DNA of 64,000 nucleotides from Micromonospora rubida (GTDB taxonomy: Bacteria; Actinomycetota; Actinomycetes; Mycobacteriales; Micromonosporaceae), in assembly GCF_009908295.1 (NCBI RefSeq), contig NZ_JAAALO010000005.1, forward strand, positions 124,001 through 188,000. The letters run 5' to 3'. The position numbers and the translations under genes are program-made. This document shows positions 8,029 through 16,413 of the stretch, piece by piece; the stretch's first letter is position 1; the number at the start of each line of letters is the position of its first letter. The notes below the pieces were generated by a model. That model did not search any database. It worked only from the letters and a program-made list of their open reading frames with translations, and was not told the DNA's origin.

Positions 8029-8775
8029 TCAACCGGTCGGGCCGAAACGTTCGGTGCGGACCCGTCGGGGCTGGTGGCCCAGGCCCACCAGCAGGTCCGC
8101 CGCCGTCTCGACGAAGCCGGTCGGCCCGCAGACGTAGCAGAGCGGCTCCAGGTCGGGCGGCCAGCCGTGGACGTTCACGTCGGCCAGCCCGATCCGGTGC
8201 GGCTCGCCCCGCCACCCGTCGGGCGCGGCCCGGGTGTACACGTACGCCACATCGAGGCCCTGGTCGTCGCGCGCGCGGCGGCGCAGCTCCTCGGCGTAGA
8301 GCACGTCGGTCGGGGTGCGCACCGAGTAGACCAGCCGGAACGGCGCCCGGCTGCCGGCGGCCCGGCGGGCCCGGACCATCGCCATCAGCGGCACCACGCC
8401 CGAGCCACCGGCGACCAGCAGCACCGGCGCGGTCTGGGTCGGCCGCCAGACGAACCAGCCGCCGACGGGGCCGCGCACCTCCACCGGGTCGCCCGGCGCC
8501 CAGACGTCGATCAGGTACGGCGACACCTCGCCGTCGGGCACCCGCTGCACGGTCAGCGCGATCCGGTCGCCGTCGGCCGGCCCGGCGAGGGAGTACGACC
8601 GGGCGGCCTGGTACCCGTCGGACGCGGTGAGCCGGACGTCGACGTGCTGGCCGGGCAGGTGCCCGGGCCAGCCGGGCACGTCGATGACGAGCGTCCGCGC
8701 GGTCGGCGTCTCGCCCCGCCGCTCGACCAGCCGGGCCACCCGCCAGGTCAGCGGGGCGCTCAACGGGGCGCTCAA
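8029..8775 (-). CDS. ferredoxin-reductase-like FAD/NAD(P) oxidoreductase
   Basis: The protein of about 248 residues has an N-terminal FAD barrel with the RSYSLAG motif (flavin contact), an NAD(P)-binding half starting LLVAGGSGVVPLMAM, and the C-terminal CYVCGPTGFVE motif typical of ferredoxin-NADP reductase relatives. No iron-sulfur domain is present. The TTG at 8775 overlaps the stop of the molybdopterin enzyme upstream by four bases (TTGA), implying translational coupling; a second TTG at 8763 is possible. It probably passes electrons to or from that enzyme. Confidence 0.8.
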   Translation of the reverse strand: MSAPLSAPLTWRVARLVERRGETPTARTLVIDVPGWPGHLPGQHVDVRLTASDGYQAARSYSLAGPADGDRIALTVQRVPDGEVSPYLIDVWAPGDPVEVRGPVGGWFVWRPTQTAPVLLVAGGSGVVPLMAMVRARRAAGSRAPFRLVYSVRTPTDVLYAEELRRRARDDQGLDVAYVYTRAAPDGWRGEPHRIGLADVNVHGWPPDLEPLCYVCGPTGFVETAADLLVGLGHQPRRVRTERFGPTG

Positions 8776-9371
8776 TCGCCGGTGTAGCGCTGCTCGCGCC
8801 ACGGGTCGCCGTAGGCGTGATACCCGGCGGTCTCCCAGAAGCCGGGCTCGTCCATGGTCCTGAGCCGGATCCCGCGCACCCACTTCGCGGACTTCCAGAA
8901 GTACAGGTGGGGCACCAGCAGCCGGGCCGGGCCGCCGTGCTCGGCGGGCAGGTCCCGGCCGTCGAAGCGGTGCGCCACCCAGGCCCGCCCGCCGCGCAGG
9001 TCGGCCAGCGGCAGGTTCGTGGTGTACCCGCCGTACGAGTGGACCAGGGCGTACGCCGCGTCGGTGTCGACGCCGTCGAGCAGGACGTCCAGCGAGACGC
9101 CCTGCCAGTTCGTCGCGAGCTTGGACCAGCGAGTGACGCAGTGGATGTCGACGGTCGGGGTGTCCTGGGGCAGGGCGGTGAACTCGGCCCAGGACCAGCG
9201 GCGCTCCGCGCCGGCCTCGGTGGTGACGACGAACTCCCAGGTGTCCGGCCGCACCTTCGGGGTGGGGCCGGCGGAGAGCACCGGGAAGTCCTCGGTCAGG
9301 TACTGCCCCGGCGGCAGGGCCGGCTCCGCCGAGCGGGGCCGGCCCTGGAAGCCCGGTGACACGATTCCCAC
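8772..9371 (-). CDS. sulfite oxidase-like molybdopterin-dependent oxidoreductase
   Basis: The 199-residue protein matches the single-domain molybdopterin fold of the sulfite oxidase/YedY (MsrP) superfamily. The motif DIHCVTRWSKLATNWQGVSL carries the Cys that coordinates molybdenum, and HSYGGYTTNLPL, RHPAEHGGPARLLVPHLYFWKSAKWVRGI-type segments are the expected cofactor contacts. No signal peptide or twin-arginine motif is visible, so it is probably cytoplasmic, unlike MsrP. Substrate is unknown. It is coupled to the reductase gene that follows. Confidence 0.85.
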   Translation of the reverse strand: MGIVSPGFQGRPRSAEPALPPGQYLTEDFPVLSAGPTPKVRPDTWEFVVTTEAGAERRWSWAEFTALPQDTPTVDIHCVTRWSKLATNWQGVSLDVLLDGVDTDAAYALVHSYGGYTTNLPLADLRGGRAWVAHRFDGRDLPAEHGGPARLLVPHLYFWKSAKWVRGIRLRTMDEPGFWETAGYHAYGDPWREQRYTGD

Positions 9372-9530
9372 CGGTCAGTCGTACCACCTGCCGGATCGCG
9401 ACGGCGCCGTTCGCCCGGACCCGCCGGGGCCGGCGACCACGGCGGACGTGGGTCGGGCCGGAGTCCCGCCCACGCCCGCCGGGGGGCGGCCCATGTCGAC
9501 GGCGGGCGGTGGCGCCCGGTCGGCGACCGG

Positions 9531-10550
9531 TCAGTGCCGGTCGGCGATGGTCTCCTTGGCGCCCGGTGCGGCGTTGCGGGTGGCCCGGAGGCTGGTGAGC
9601 GTGACGACGACCAACACGCCGATGATCACCCCGAGCGAGGCCAGCGTGGGGATCTGCGGCACGCCCGGCCAGATCCCGTGCGCCCAGTGCAGGCCGAGCT
9701 TGACGCCGATGAAGGCGAGGATGAAGGCAAGGCCGTAGCTGAGGTGCACCAGCCGGCTCAGCGCGGCGTGCAGCACGAAGTACAGCGCCCGCAGGCCGAG
9801 CAGGGCGAAGGCGTTGGTGGCGAAGACGAGGTAGGGATCCTCGGTGATGCCGTACACGGCGGGCACCGAGTCGACGGCGAAGACGATGTCGGTGGCGAAC
9901 ACCGCGACCACCACGAGGGCGAGCGGGGTGAGCGCCCGGCGACCGTTCTGCCGGACGGTCATCCTCGTGCCCTGGTACTCGTCGACGACCGGCATGAACC
10001 GGCGCAGCAGCCGCACCGACCGCATCTTGTTGATGTCCACCTTCTGCTCGTGGCCGGAGAGGGCGTCACGGAGCAGCTTGACGGCGGTGACGATGAGGAT
10101 GGCCGCGAAGATCAGGAAGGCGAAGTCGAGGGTCTGCAGGGCCGCCGCGCCGAGGGCGATGAAGACCGCCCGCAGCACCAGCGCGCCGGTGATGCCGTAG
10201 AGCAGCACCCGCTGGGCGAGCACGGCGGGCACCGCGAACGCCGCCAGCAGCAGCATGAAGACGAAGAGGTTGTCGACCGAGAGGGACTTCTCGACCAGGT
10301 AGCCGGTCAGGTACTCCACGCCCTGCTGGGAGCCGAACCGGGACCAGACCCAGACGCCGAAGGCCAGCGGCAGGGCGATGTAGAAGGCGGACCAGCCGAG
10401 CGCCTCTTTGATCGACACCTCGTGCGGCTTGCGGGTGACGAGGAAGTCCAGCACCAGCAGGGCTAGTACGCCGACGATGGTGACCGCCCAGAGCATGGGC
10501 GTGCCCACCGACGACAGCTCGCCGGCGGACAGATAAGACAATTCGGTCAT
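9531..10550 (-). CDS. TerC/Alx family integral membrane protein
   Basis: The 339-residue protein has about nine hydrophobic segments and the TerC-family signatures FFLVEKSLSVDNLFVF-like (VEKSLSVDNLFVFMLL) and ATDIVFAVDSVPAV, where the acidic residues are thought to bind metal. Alx/TerC proteins export manganese or are tied to metal and tellurite stress. The ATG at 10550 follows GAGGGG, which is partly enclosed in a hairpin of the upstream riboswitch-like leader, so manganese-responsive translation is likely. Confidence 0.9.
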   Translation of the reverse strand: MTELSYLSAGELSSVGTPMLWAVTIVGVLALLVLDFLVTRKPHEVSIKEALGWSAFYIALPLAFGVWVWSRFGSQQGVEYLTGYLVEKSLSVDNLFVFMLLLAAFAVPAVLAQRVLLYGITGALVLRAVFIALGAAALQTLDFAFLIFAAILIVTAVKLLRDALSGHEQKVDINKMRSVRLLRRFMPVVDEYQGTRMTVRQNGRRALTPLALVVVAVFATDIVFAVDSVPAVYGITEDPYLVFATNAFALLGLRALYFVLHAALSRLVHLSYGLAFILAFIGVKLGLHWAHGIWPGVPQIPTLASLGVIIGVLVVVTLTSLRATRNAAPGAKETIADRH

Positions 10551-10557
10551 GGAATCC

Positions 10558-10676
10558 CCTCGAACACCGTGGCATGTTCGAGGTCTCCTTCACCCACGTT
10601 CCCGTGGGCAACCACCCGAGGCGTGCCCCGGGCACGCCGTACTGACCGGAATGATTCGTGGGAAGTACTCCCCTCG
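10558..10676 (-). promoter_or_regulatory. probable yybP-ykoY manganese riboswitch in the terC leader
   Basis: Read on the minus strand, the leader opens with GAGGGGAGTACTTCCCACG, continues with GGTCAGTACGG and ends in GAAGGAGACC, which match conserved blocks of yybP-ykoY RNAs (GGGGAGUA, a U-C-A containing loop, GAGACC). The leader then folds a 9-bp stem (10558-10566 with 10575-10583) whose 3' arm contains GAGG of the terC ribosome binding site, a plausible translational switch. TerC/Alx genes are the classic targets of this element. I matched it by eye; a covariance search was not possible. Confidence 0.7.
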
Positions 10677-10813
10677 TGCGACTAGGTTAGGTCAGCTCGG
10701 TCGACTCGCCAAGCCGCGACCCCGGCCATCACCAGCGGTGATCGTGCCGGGACCCGTCGCCGACCGGGTCGGTCGCGGCGAGGACGGCCGGGCCGCACGG
10801 GAGGGCCACCCGG

Positions 10814-11227
10814 TCAGGCTCGGCGCGGAGCGGCTGCCCCCGGGGCGAGCGCCGGCTCGACCATGTCCCGGTAGTCGCGCGGCATCTGGACCACGATGTC
10901 GTCGAACTCCCCGCCGGCGACCGCCTCGCGCAGGGTGACGAACACGACCCGGACGGCGTCCCGGGCGGCCCGCTCGTCCAGGCCGGCCCGCTGGCCGACC
11001 CGCGTCACGAACTCGGCCGCGCCGAACCGGTCGGCGGCCTCGGCGTCGGGGCCCGGCCGCATGACCAGCTGCAACGGCTTCGGCAGCTGCGCCGCGAGGT
11101 CGAGCACCTCGCCGCCGGTCAGCCACTCCGCCAGGGTCTCCAGCGTGGCCCGGGTCAGCTCCACGGCCCGCTCCGCGGGGACCCGGGCCCGCAGGGCCAC
11201 CTGTTCGACGAAGGTGTCGTAGTTCAT
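10814..11227 (-). CDS. DUF2267 protein
   Basis: The 137-residue protein consists of two DUF2267-type helical repeats: MNYDTFVEQVALRARV with ATLETLAEWL, then FVTRVGQRAGLDERAARDAVRVV with LREAVAGGEFDDIVVQMP. The start ATG at 11227 is preceded by AAGGAG. It is divergent from the DUF2795 gene at 11403. Function unknown; see also the related protein at 1979-2632. Confidence 0.85.
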   Translation of the reverse strand: MNYDTFVEQVALRARVPAERAVELTRATLETLAEWLTGGEVLDLAAQLPKPLQLVMRPGPDAEAADRFGAAEFVTRVGQRAGLDERAARDAVRVVFVTLREAVAGGEFDDIVVQMPRDYRDMVEPALAPGAAAPRRA

Positions 11228-11402
11228 GGCGGTGCTCCTTCCGCTTCCTCGGGCCGGTCGCGTACCCGTCCAACGGGGCCGGAAACGGCGGCCGACCGGT
11301 CCGCGATTCCCGGCGACGGACGGGCGTGAGCGGCCTGCGGGTGGGTAACCGCGGCCGGTCGTGAAGTCGTGAACCGGATCGAACCGGCGAGGGAGCCCAC
11401 AC

Positions 11403-11672
11403 ATGGCGAGTTACGACGACGTCCTGCAGTACCTGTCCAGCCTCGACTACCCGGCAGGAAAGGCCGACGTGGTGCGCGAGGCGCAGCGGGAGGGCGCGCC
11501 GCCGGAGGTGCTGCGCGCGCTGCGGGCCCTGCCCCCGGTCGACTACGCCAACGGCAACGAGGTCGCCCGGTCCGCCAAGATCGACGCCGCCCCGGAGATC
11601 GGCAGGTCGCAGCGCGCGGCGCAGGCGCGGGAGCCGCACACCCGGGTCGCGCAGCACCTACGCGGCATCTGA
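11403..11672 (+). CDS. DUF2795 protein
   Basis: The 89-residue protein has the DUF2795 pattern: YDDVLQYLSSLDYPAGKADVVREAQREGAPPEVLRALRALP with a Tyr-Pro kink between two helices, then a YANGNEVARS segment. DUF2795 proteins are small and helical, common in actinobacteria, with no established role. It begins 176 bases from the divergent DUF2267 gene and is followed 20 bases later by a membrane protein gene on the same strand. Confidence 0.85.
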   Translation: MASYDDVLQYLSSLDYPAGKADVVREAQREGAPPEVLRALRALPPVDYANGNEVARSAKIDAAPEIGRSQRAAQAREPHTRVAQHLRGI

Positions 11673-11692
11673 GCCCGCGCCGGCGGGAGCGG

Positions 11693-12355
11693 GTGAGGGC
11701 GCGACCGGTGCGCGGCGGGGACGGGCACACCCCGGCGGTGGTCCAGCTCGCCGTGCTCGGGCTGGCCGGCGGCCTGACCGGCGGCCTGTTCACGCTCGTC
11801 GGCCCGCCGTCGCTCGGCCCCATCGTCGGCTGGGACGCGGCGGCGCTGAGCTGGCTGGTGCTGGTCTGGCGCACACTGTGGCCGTCGGACGCCGAGCGGA
11901 CCGCCCGGCTCGCCGTACGCGAGGACCCGAACCGGCCCACGCGCGACCTGTTGCTGCTGGTCGCCTGCCTGGCCAGCCTGGTCGCCGTAGCGGTCGTGCT
12001 GGTCACCGCGCACGGCGCCCGAACGGGACTGTCCCGGGACGCCTACGGCGGGCTGGGGGTGACCAGCGTGCTGCTGTCCTGGCTGGTGGTGCACACCGTC
12101 TTCACCACCCGGTACGCCCGGATCTACTACGGTGGACCCGACGGCGGGGTGGTGTTCCACCAGGCGCAGCGCCCGCGCTACTCGGACTTCGCCTATCTCG
12201 CGTTCACGGTGGGGATGACCTTCCAGGTCTCCGACACGAACCTGACCAGCAACGAGATGCGCACGACCGTGCTGCGGCACGCGCTGGTGTCGTACCTGTT
12301 CGGGGCGGTGATCATCGCAGCGACGGTGAACCTGCTGGCCGGGCTGGTCAGGTGA
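11693..12355 (+). CDS. DUF1345 membrane protein
   Basis: The protein of about 220 residues has five hydrophobic segments (for example VQLAVLGLAGGLTGGLFTLV, LLLLVACLASLVAVAVVLV and AVIIAATVNLLAGLV) and the DUF1345 signature LSWLVVHTVFTTRYARIYY followed by DFAYLAFTVGMTFQVSDTNL. The GTG at 11693 follows GGGAG; a GTG at 11708 is an alternative. Function unknown. Likely cotranscribed with the DUF2795 gene. Confidence 0.85.
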   Translation: MRARPVRGGDGHTPAVVQLAVLGLAGGLTGGLFTLVGPPSLGPIVGWDAAALSWLVLVWRTLWPSDAERTARLAVREDPNRPTRDLLLLVACLASLVAVAVVLVTAHGARTGLSRDAYGGLGVTSVLLSWLVVHTVFTTRYARIYYGGPDGGVVFHQAQRPRYSDFAYLAFTVGMTFQVSDTNLTSNEMRTTVLRHALVSYLFGAVIIAATVNLLAGLVR

Positions 12356-12371
12356 AGTGAGCGGGCCGGCC

Positions 12372-12434
12372 GGAGACAGGCGGGCGCCCCGGGCCACGAA
12401 CCGCGACCTGGGGCGCCACGCAGAACCTGTCTCC
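12372..12434. terminator. hairpin between convergent genes, candidate bidirectional terminator
   Basis: GGAGACAGG (12372-12380) pairs with CCTGTCTCC (12426-12434), and the inner GGCGCCCC (12383-12390) pairs with GGGGCGCC (12410-12417). The structure lies between two convergent genes and lacks a T-tract, as is usual for actinobacterial terminators. Confidence 0.6.
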
Positions 12435-12577
12435 CGGCGGTGACCGCAACCCGAACCGGGTCGCACCGCCGGACGGCCATGTCCACCCGAACCGGGCGGA
12501 CGCGACTGCCGAGATCATCATATCTTCCGCCATCGTACTTACGGTCAGATTTCGAGGAACTGTGGGCCGGCACACCT

Positions 12578-13243
12578 TCAGTCGGTCAGCTCGGCGTACC
12601 GCTTCTCCAGGTCCACCCGGGCGAGCGCACCGACCAGCCAGGCCAGCCGCTCCGACTCGCCACCGCCGGCCAGCTGGGCAAGATCGGTCGCGGACCGTCC
12701 CAGGCCGAGCCGGCGGGCCGCCGCGAGCGCCCGCCGGTCCGCCACCGGGGCCACCTCCCGCCACAGCGCCTGCGCCTCGCGCAGGAACAGCTCGACCACC
12801 CCGGCGTCGACCCCGGGCAGCTCGGCCAGCAGCGCCCGCTCGCCGGCCGGGTCGTGGTGCGCCGCGGCGCGCAGCCGACGCAGATCGCCCCGGTACCGTT
12901 CCACCACGGCACGGGCCAGGTCGCCCAGGGTGACGGCGAGGGCGTCCACGTCGCCGCGCTGCCCAGCCGCCCGCAGGACCCGAACCCGGTCGGCGTGCAG
13001 CGAACGGGCCAACCGGGCCGCGCTGTCCCAGCCGGCGTCGCGCAGCGCGCCGGCGGTGTCCAGGGCCCGCCGGAAGTCGCCCCGCCGGGCCAACAGGACC
13101 GACAGGACGAGGAGCTGGAACAGGTTGGACGGGTTGTTGGTGACCCGGAACCCGTACTGCTCGGCGAACCCGCGCCCGCTGCCGGCGAGCCGGCGAGCCA
13201 GTCGCTTCTTGTCCTCGATGCTGGAGATCGCGGTGATCGGCAT
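12578..13243 (-). CDS. HhH-GPD-like DNA glycosylase superfamily protein
   Basis: The 221-residue protein is mostly helical. ELPGVDAGVVELFLREAQALW near residue 135 resembles the helix-hairpin-helix of base-excision glycosylases (LPGVG..TA), and the start FQLLVLSVLLARRGDFRRAL resembles the N-terminal helical domain. I do not see the catalytic Asp of that family in its usual place, so the protein may be a non-catalytic or divergent relative. The ATG at 13243 is used; its ribosome binding site is weak. Confidence 0.5.
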   Translation of the reverse strand: MPITAISSIEDKKRLARRLAGSGRGFAEQYGFRVTNNPSNLFQLLVLSVLLARRGDFRRALDTAGALRDAGWDSAARLARSLHADRVRVLRAAGQRGDVDALAVTLGDLARAVVERYRGDLRRLRAAAHHDPAGERALLAELPGVDAGVVELFLREAQALWREVAPVADRRALAAARRLGLGRSATDLAQLAGGGESERLAWLVGALARVDLEKRYAELTD

Positions 13244-13311
13244 GCCCGCGACTACCCCCGTCGCCGCCCGCCACGCCTCCACCCGCCGGCGCCGCCCGGC
13301 CCGCCCCGGGT

Positions 13312-14283
13312 TCAGGCCCGGATGTCGCCGTGCCGGGTGCGGGCCTTGAGCCGGGTGGTCGGCAGCGCGGGCGCCGGCAGCGGCGGCGCGGCGTCGTCGG
13401 CCACCGTCCCGAACCGGCGGCCGGCCGCCCAGTCCTCGCGGGCCGCGGCGACCTCCTCGTGCGACCGGCCGACGAAGTTCCACCACATCACCAGCGGCTC
13501 CTCGAACGGCGCACCGCCGAGCAGCAGCAGCCGGCTGCCCGGCGCGGCGCTCAGGGTGAGGCTCTCCCGGCCGGCACCGAGGTAGAGCAGCGCACCCGGC
13601 TCCAGCGGCACGTCACCCACCTGGGCGGAACCGGACATCGCCAGCAGGCCGTACTCGAAGTCTCGGCGCAGCGGCAGCCGGGCCGGCGCCCCGCCCCGGG
13701 CCGTGAGCTGCGCGCCGACCAGCGGGGTGTGCAACACCGCCGGGGACCGCTCCCCGCCCAGCTCGCCGGCCAGCAGCGTGACGTCGAGGTCGCCGTCGCG
13801 CCACACCGGCAGGTCCTCGTGGTGGGCGAAGTCGGGAGCCGCCGCCCGCGCCGGGTCCGGCAGGGCAACCCAGAGCTGTACGCCGTGCATCACCGGCGGA
13901 TGCGCCGCCGGCGACCGCTCCGAGTGGGCGATGCCGTGGCCGGAGGTCATCACGTTGAGCTGCCCCGGCCGGATCGGCTGCACGTTGCCGAGGCTGTCCC
14001 GGTGCACGATCTCCCCGTCGAGCAGCCAGGTGACCGTCTGCAACCCGGTGTGCGGGTGCGGCGGCACCTCCATCCCGGGGCGCTCGGCGACGTCGTCCGG
14101 CCCGAAGTGGTCGACGAAGCACCAGGCCCCGACCATCCGCCGCTGGCGCTGCGGCAGCAGCCGGCGCACCGTCGTGTAGCGGCCGAGCGGCACGTCGTGC
14201 CCGGGCAACAGCACGCTGCCCGGGTCGGCGGGCGCCACGCCGGGCGGTCGCGTCTGCGCCGGCAGGGATTCGGTACGGTCCAC
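13312..14283 (-). CDS. pirin family protein
   Basis: The 323-residue protein is a two-cupin pirin. The N-terminal domain contains the metal-binding HPHTGLQTVTWLLDG and SGHGIAHSE motifs (three His and one Glu), the same residues that bind iron in pirins and quercetin dioxygenases. The C-terminal domain starts near residue 200 and includes LLLLGGAPFEEPLVMWWNFV. Bacterial pirins have been assigned quercetinase activity or metabolic regulation; which applies is unknown. Confidence 0.9.
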   Translation of the reverse strand: MDRTESLPAQTRPPGVAPADPGSVLLPGHDVPLGRYTTVRRLLPQRQRRMVGAWCFVDHFGPDDVAERPGMEVPPHPHTGLQTVTWLLDGEIVHRDSLGNVQPIRPGQLNVMTSGHGIAHSERSPAAHPPVMHGVQLWVALPDPARAAAPDFAHHEDLPVWRDGDLDVTLLAGELGGERSPAVLHTPLVGAQLTARGGAPARLPLRRDFEYGLLAMSGSAQVGDVPLEPGALLYLGAGRESLTLSAAPGSRLLLLGGAPFEEPLVMWWNFVGRSHEEVAAAREDWAAGRRFGTVADDAAPPLPAPALPTTRLKARTRHGDIRA

Positions 14284-14445
14284 CGCCCGACTGTACGCTC
14301 AGGCCTCCTCGACGGTCACCGCGTTACCGCCATGACGATCCCCTCTCGCGGTTCCCAGCAGGCAGCACGTACCCGGTCCCGGATCGGATCACTCCGCCCG
14401 GCCGGCGTCCGCAGGAAACCGCCGGCCCCGAACGCGCAGCTGCCA

Positions 14446-14479
14446 CTGGCCGGGCCCCCGTTCTCGGGGACCCGGCCAG
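14446..14479 (-). terminator. candidate terminator of the lysozyme-like gene
   Basis: CTGGCCGGG (14446-14454) pairs with CCCGGCCAG (14471-14479), and CCCCG pairs with CGGGG inside it around a TTCT loop. It lies 24 bases after the stop codon of the gene at 14503-15102. No T-tract follows. Confidence 0.65.
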
Positions 14480-14502
14480 TTGGCTGTCCGGTGGTCCGGT
14501 GG

Positions 14503-15102
14503 TCAGCTGTTCCAGTGCTGGGTGACGAGGTCGGCGGCCTGCTGTTCCCACTGTGCGTACGCGTCGGGGTAGGCCGACACCTGGACGGTCTGTGCGGCGT
14601 CGGTCAGGGGCATGTCCTGCCAGCCGTCGACCTGCTTCAACCCCTTCAGGAACGCCAGGGTCGAGTACTCGGGGTCGGTGATCTGCTCCGGGGTGCCCCA
14701 ACCAGACGTCGGGCGCTGCTGGAACAGGCCCAGCGAGTCGTGGTCGTTGCGGTCACCGAGGTGGCCCAGGTTCTCCAGCTTCGACTCCTGCAGGGACGTG
14801 CCGATGGAGATCACGGCGGCCCGCTCGTCCAGGCCGGCCTTCTTCGTGGCGGCGATGATCGCCTTCACGTTGGCGGTCTCCTCGTCACCGAGGTCGATGC
14901 GGGACTGCTCACCCTGCACACCGTGCGGGATCAGCTTGCCCTTGTCCACGCCGGGCTTGTCGGCCTGCACGGCCACAGCGGTCGTCGGGGTCGCCGACTC
15001 GGTGGTGGGGGTGGCGTGGGCGGTGGCCGGGCCGGCGAACACGCCACCGGCGAAGGCCAGACCAGCGATACCGAGAACGCTCTTACGCATGATCGTGTTC
15101 AT
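14503..15102 (-). CDS. secreted lysozyme-like (transglycosylase-type) protein
   Basis: The 199-residue protein has a signal peptide (RKSVLGIAGLAFAGGVFA, then Ala-rich cleavage region ending ATAHA) and a C-terminal lysozyme-like domain from about residue 75. The segment AVISIGTSLQESKLENL carries the likely catalytic Glu, and DSLGLFQQRPTSGWGTPEQI is the hallmark of actinobacterial goose-lysozyme-type domains. It probably trims peptidoglycan outside the cell. The start ATG at 15102 has GGAG nine bases upstream; its 350-base leader is described separately. Confidence 0.8.
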   Translation of the reverse strand: MNTIMRKSVLGIAGLAFAGGVFAGPATAHATPTTESATPTTAVAVQADKPGVDKGKLIPHGVQGEQSRIDLGDEETANVKAIIAATKKAGLDERAAVISIGTSLQESKLENLGHLGDRNDHDSLGLFQQRPTSGWGTPEQITDPEYSTLAFLKGLKQVDGWQDMPLTDAAQTVQVSAYPDAYAQWEQQAADLVTQHWNS

Positions 15103-15458
15103 CAGGGGTGACTCCAATCGGGGGTCGACACACACACCACCCCAAGGGGGAAGGGGCGGGGGTGTAAGCACCACGTCGAGGCGCCCAAAAAAAGATCAAA
15201 AAGGGGGAAAGCCATCCGGACTGCTCACCGCACCGGGGGGTGCTGGTGGCGCCGGGACCACGTGTAACGACCGGCCGCCGACCCGCATTCCCTGAGGGGG
15301 GCCGGGCGGTTCAGTAGCGGCGTGCGCTACTCGATCGTCTGTCAGGTGTAACGACCCGGGGCCGGCCGATGTTCCGCCGACCGGATGCCACCGGCCACAC
15401 CCCAAAACCCCCCAAACACCCCACCCCGCCTCCGCCCACCCCGCCCTTTGCACGGCAA
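15103..15458 (-). promoter_or_regulatory. long leader/promoter region with repeated GTGTAACGA motif
   Basis: No gene is seen here. The motif GTGTAACGA occurs at 15262-15270 and 15346-15354, 84 bases apart, with a related GGTGTAAGCACC at about 15158-15170. Two T-rich stretches on the minus strand (opposite AAAAAAA at 15187-15193 and AAAAA at 15199-15203) are unusual for this genome and may be a termination or unpaired leader region. I infer promoter and regulatory sites for the secreted lysozyme-like gene; the regulator is not identified. Confidence 0.4.
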
Positions 15459-16286
15459 TCAAGAGGTTTCGGATCCTCCCCGCCAGGACCCGCTGCGGTA
15501 GATGGTCCCCCGGTGCTCACGCGCCCCACCGAACTCCGGCCCAACCGACGGCGACGCCTCCGCGTCCGACGCGTGGACAGCGTCGACCGGGGCGGCCCCG
15601 TCGACGGGCACCCGCCGGGCGGCGCGGGCACGCCGTACCCGGGTGACGACGAACCAGCCGAGCGCCACCGCGCACACCACGATGACCACGTTCTGGAACG
15701 TTCCGACGTACCCCTCGACGACGTGCCACTTCTCCCCCAGCAGGTAGCCCGCCAGCACGAAGATCGTGTTCCAGATCAGGCTGCCCAGGGTCGTGAACAG
15801 CAGGAAGGTCGGCACCGGCATCCGCTCCACGCCGGCCGGGATCGAGATGAGGCTGCGGAACACCGGGATCATCCGGCCGAAGAACACCGCCTTGACCCCG
15901 TGCCGGAGGAACCACGCCTCCGTCCGGTCCACGTCGTCGAGCTTGACCAGTGGCAGTCGCGCGACGATGGCACGCATCCGGTCCCGGCCCAGCATGGCGC
16001 CGATCACGTACAGCGCGAGGGCACCGACCACGGAGCCGAGGGTGGTCCAGCCGATCGCCCCGACCAGGCTCATTTTTCCCTGGCTGGCGGCGAACCCGGC
16101 CAGCGGCAGGATCACCTCGCTGGGGATGGGCGGGAAGAGGTTCTCAAGCGCGACCGCCAGTCCCGCGCCAGGGCCGCCCAGCCGTTCGACCAGGCCCGTG
16201 ACGAACCCCACGGGCCCGTCGGAGCCGGGCTCGGGACCGACGGCGACCGTACGGGGGAAGGGCAGGAGCGGCTGCGTGCTGATCAT
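15459..16286 (-). CDS. DedA family membrane protein
   Basis: The 275-residue protein carries the DedA signature ENLFPPIPSEVILPLAGF near residue 50, the FFGRMIPVFRSLISIPAG motif with its conserved Arg residues near residue 140, and several membrane helices (VGALALYVIGAMLG; VVIVVCAVALGWFVV). DedA proteins flip or scramble phospholipids including the undecaprenyl carrier and support membrane homeostasis. The C-terminal 50 residues are charged and cytoplasmic-looking. Start ATG at 16286. Confidence 0.9.
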   Translation of the reverse strand: MISTQPLLPFPRTVAVGPEPGSDGPVGFVTGLVERLGGPGAGLAVALENLFPPIPSEVILPLAGFAASQGKMSLVGAIGWTTLGSVVGALALYVIGAMLGRDRMRAIVARLPLVKLDDVDRTEAWFLRHGVKAVFFGRMIPVFRSLISIPAGVERMPVPTFLLFTTLGSLIWNTIFVLAGYLLGEKWHVVEGYVGTFQNVVIVVCAVALGWFVVTRVRRARAARRVPVDGAAPVDAVHASDAEASPSVGPEFGGAREHRGTIYRSGSWRGGSETS

Positions 16287-16413
16287 CCGACAAAGCTAAT
16301 GACCGTCTGCGCCGACTGCCATGTCGTCACTCGCCCCGCCGCAGTCCGTCGTACCTCTCCTCTTGGTGGGGCCGGGATCGGGCGGAAAACCCGTCCCGTC
16401 GGAGGTAAGGCGG

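Noticed and set aside
15103..15360. cyclic di-AMP (ydaO) riboswitch in the leader of the lysozyme-like gene
   Set aside because: Such genes often carry one, but the characteristic GAATCC-type repeats and GGGGAACC block are not seen; only the GTGTAACGA repeats are.
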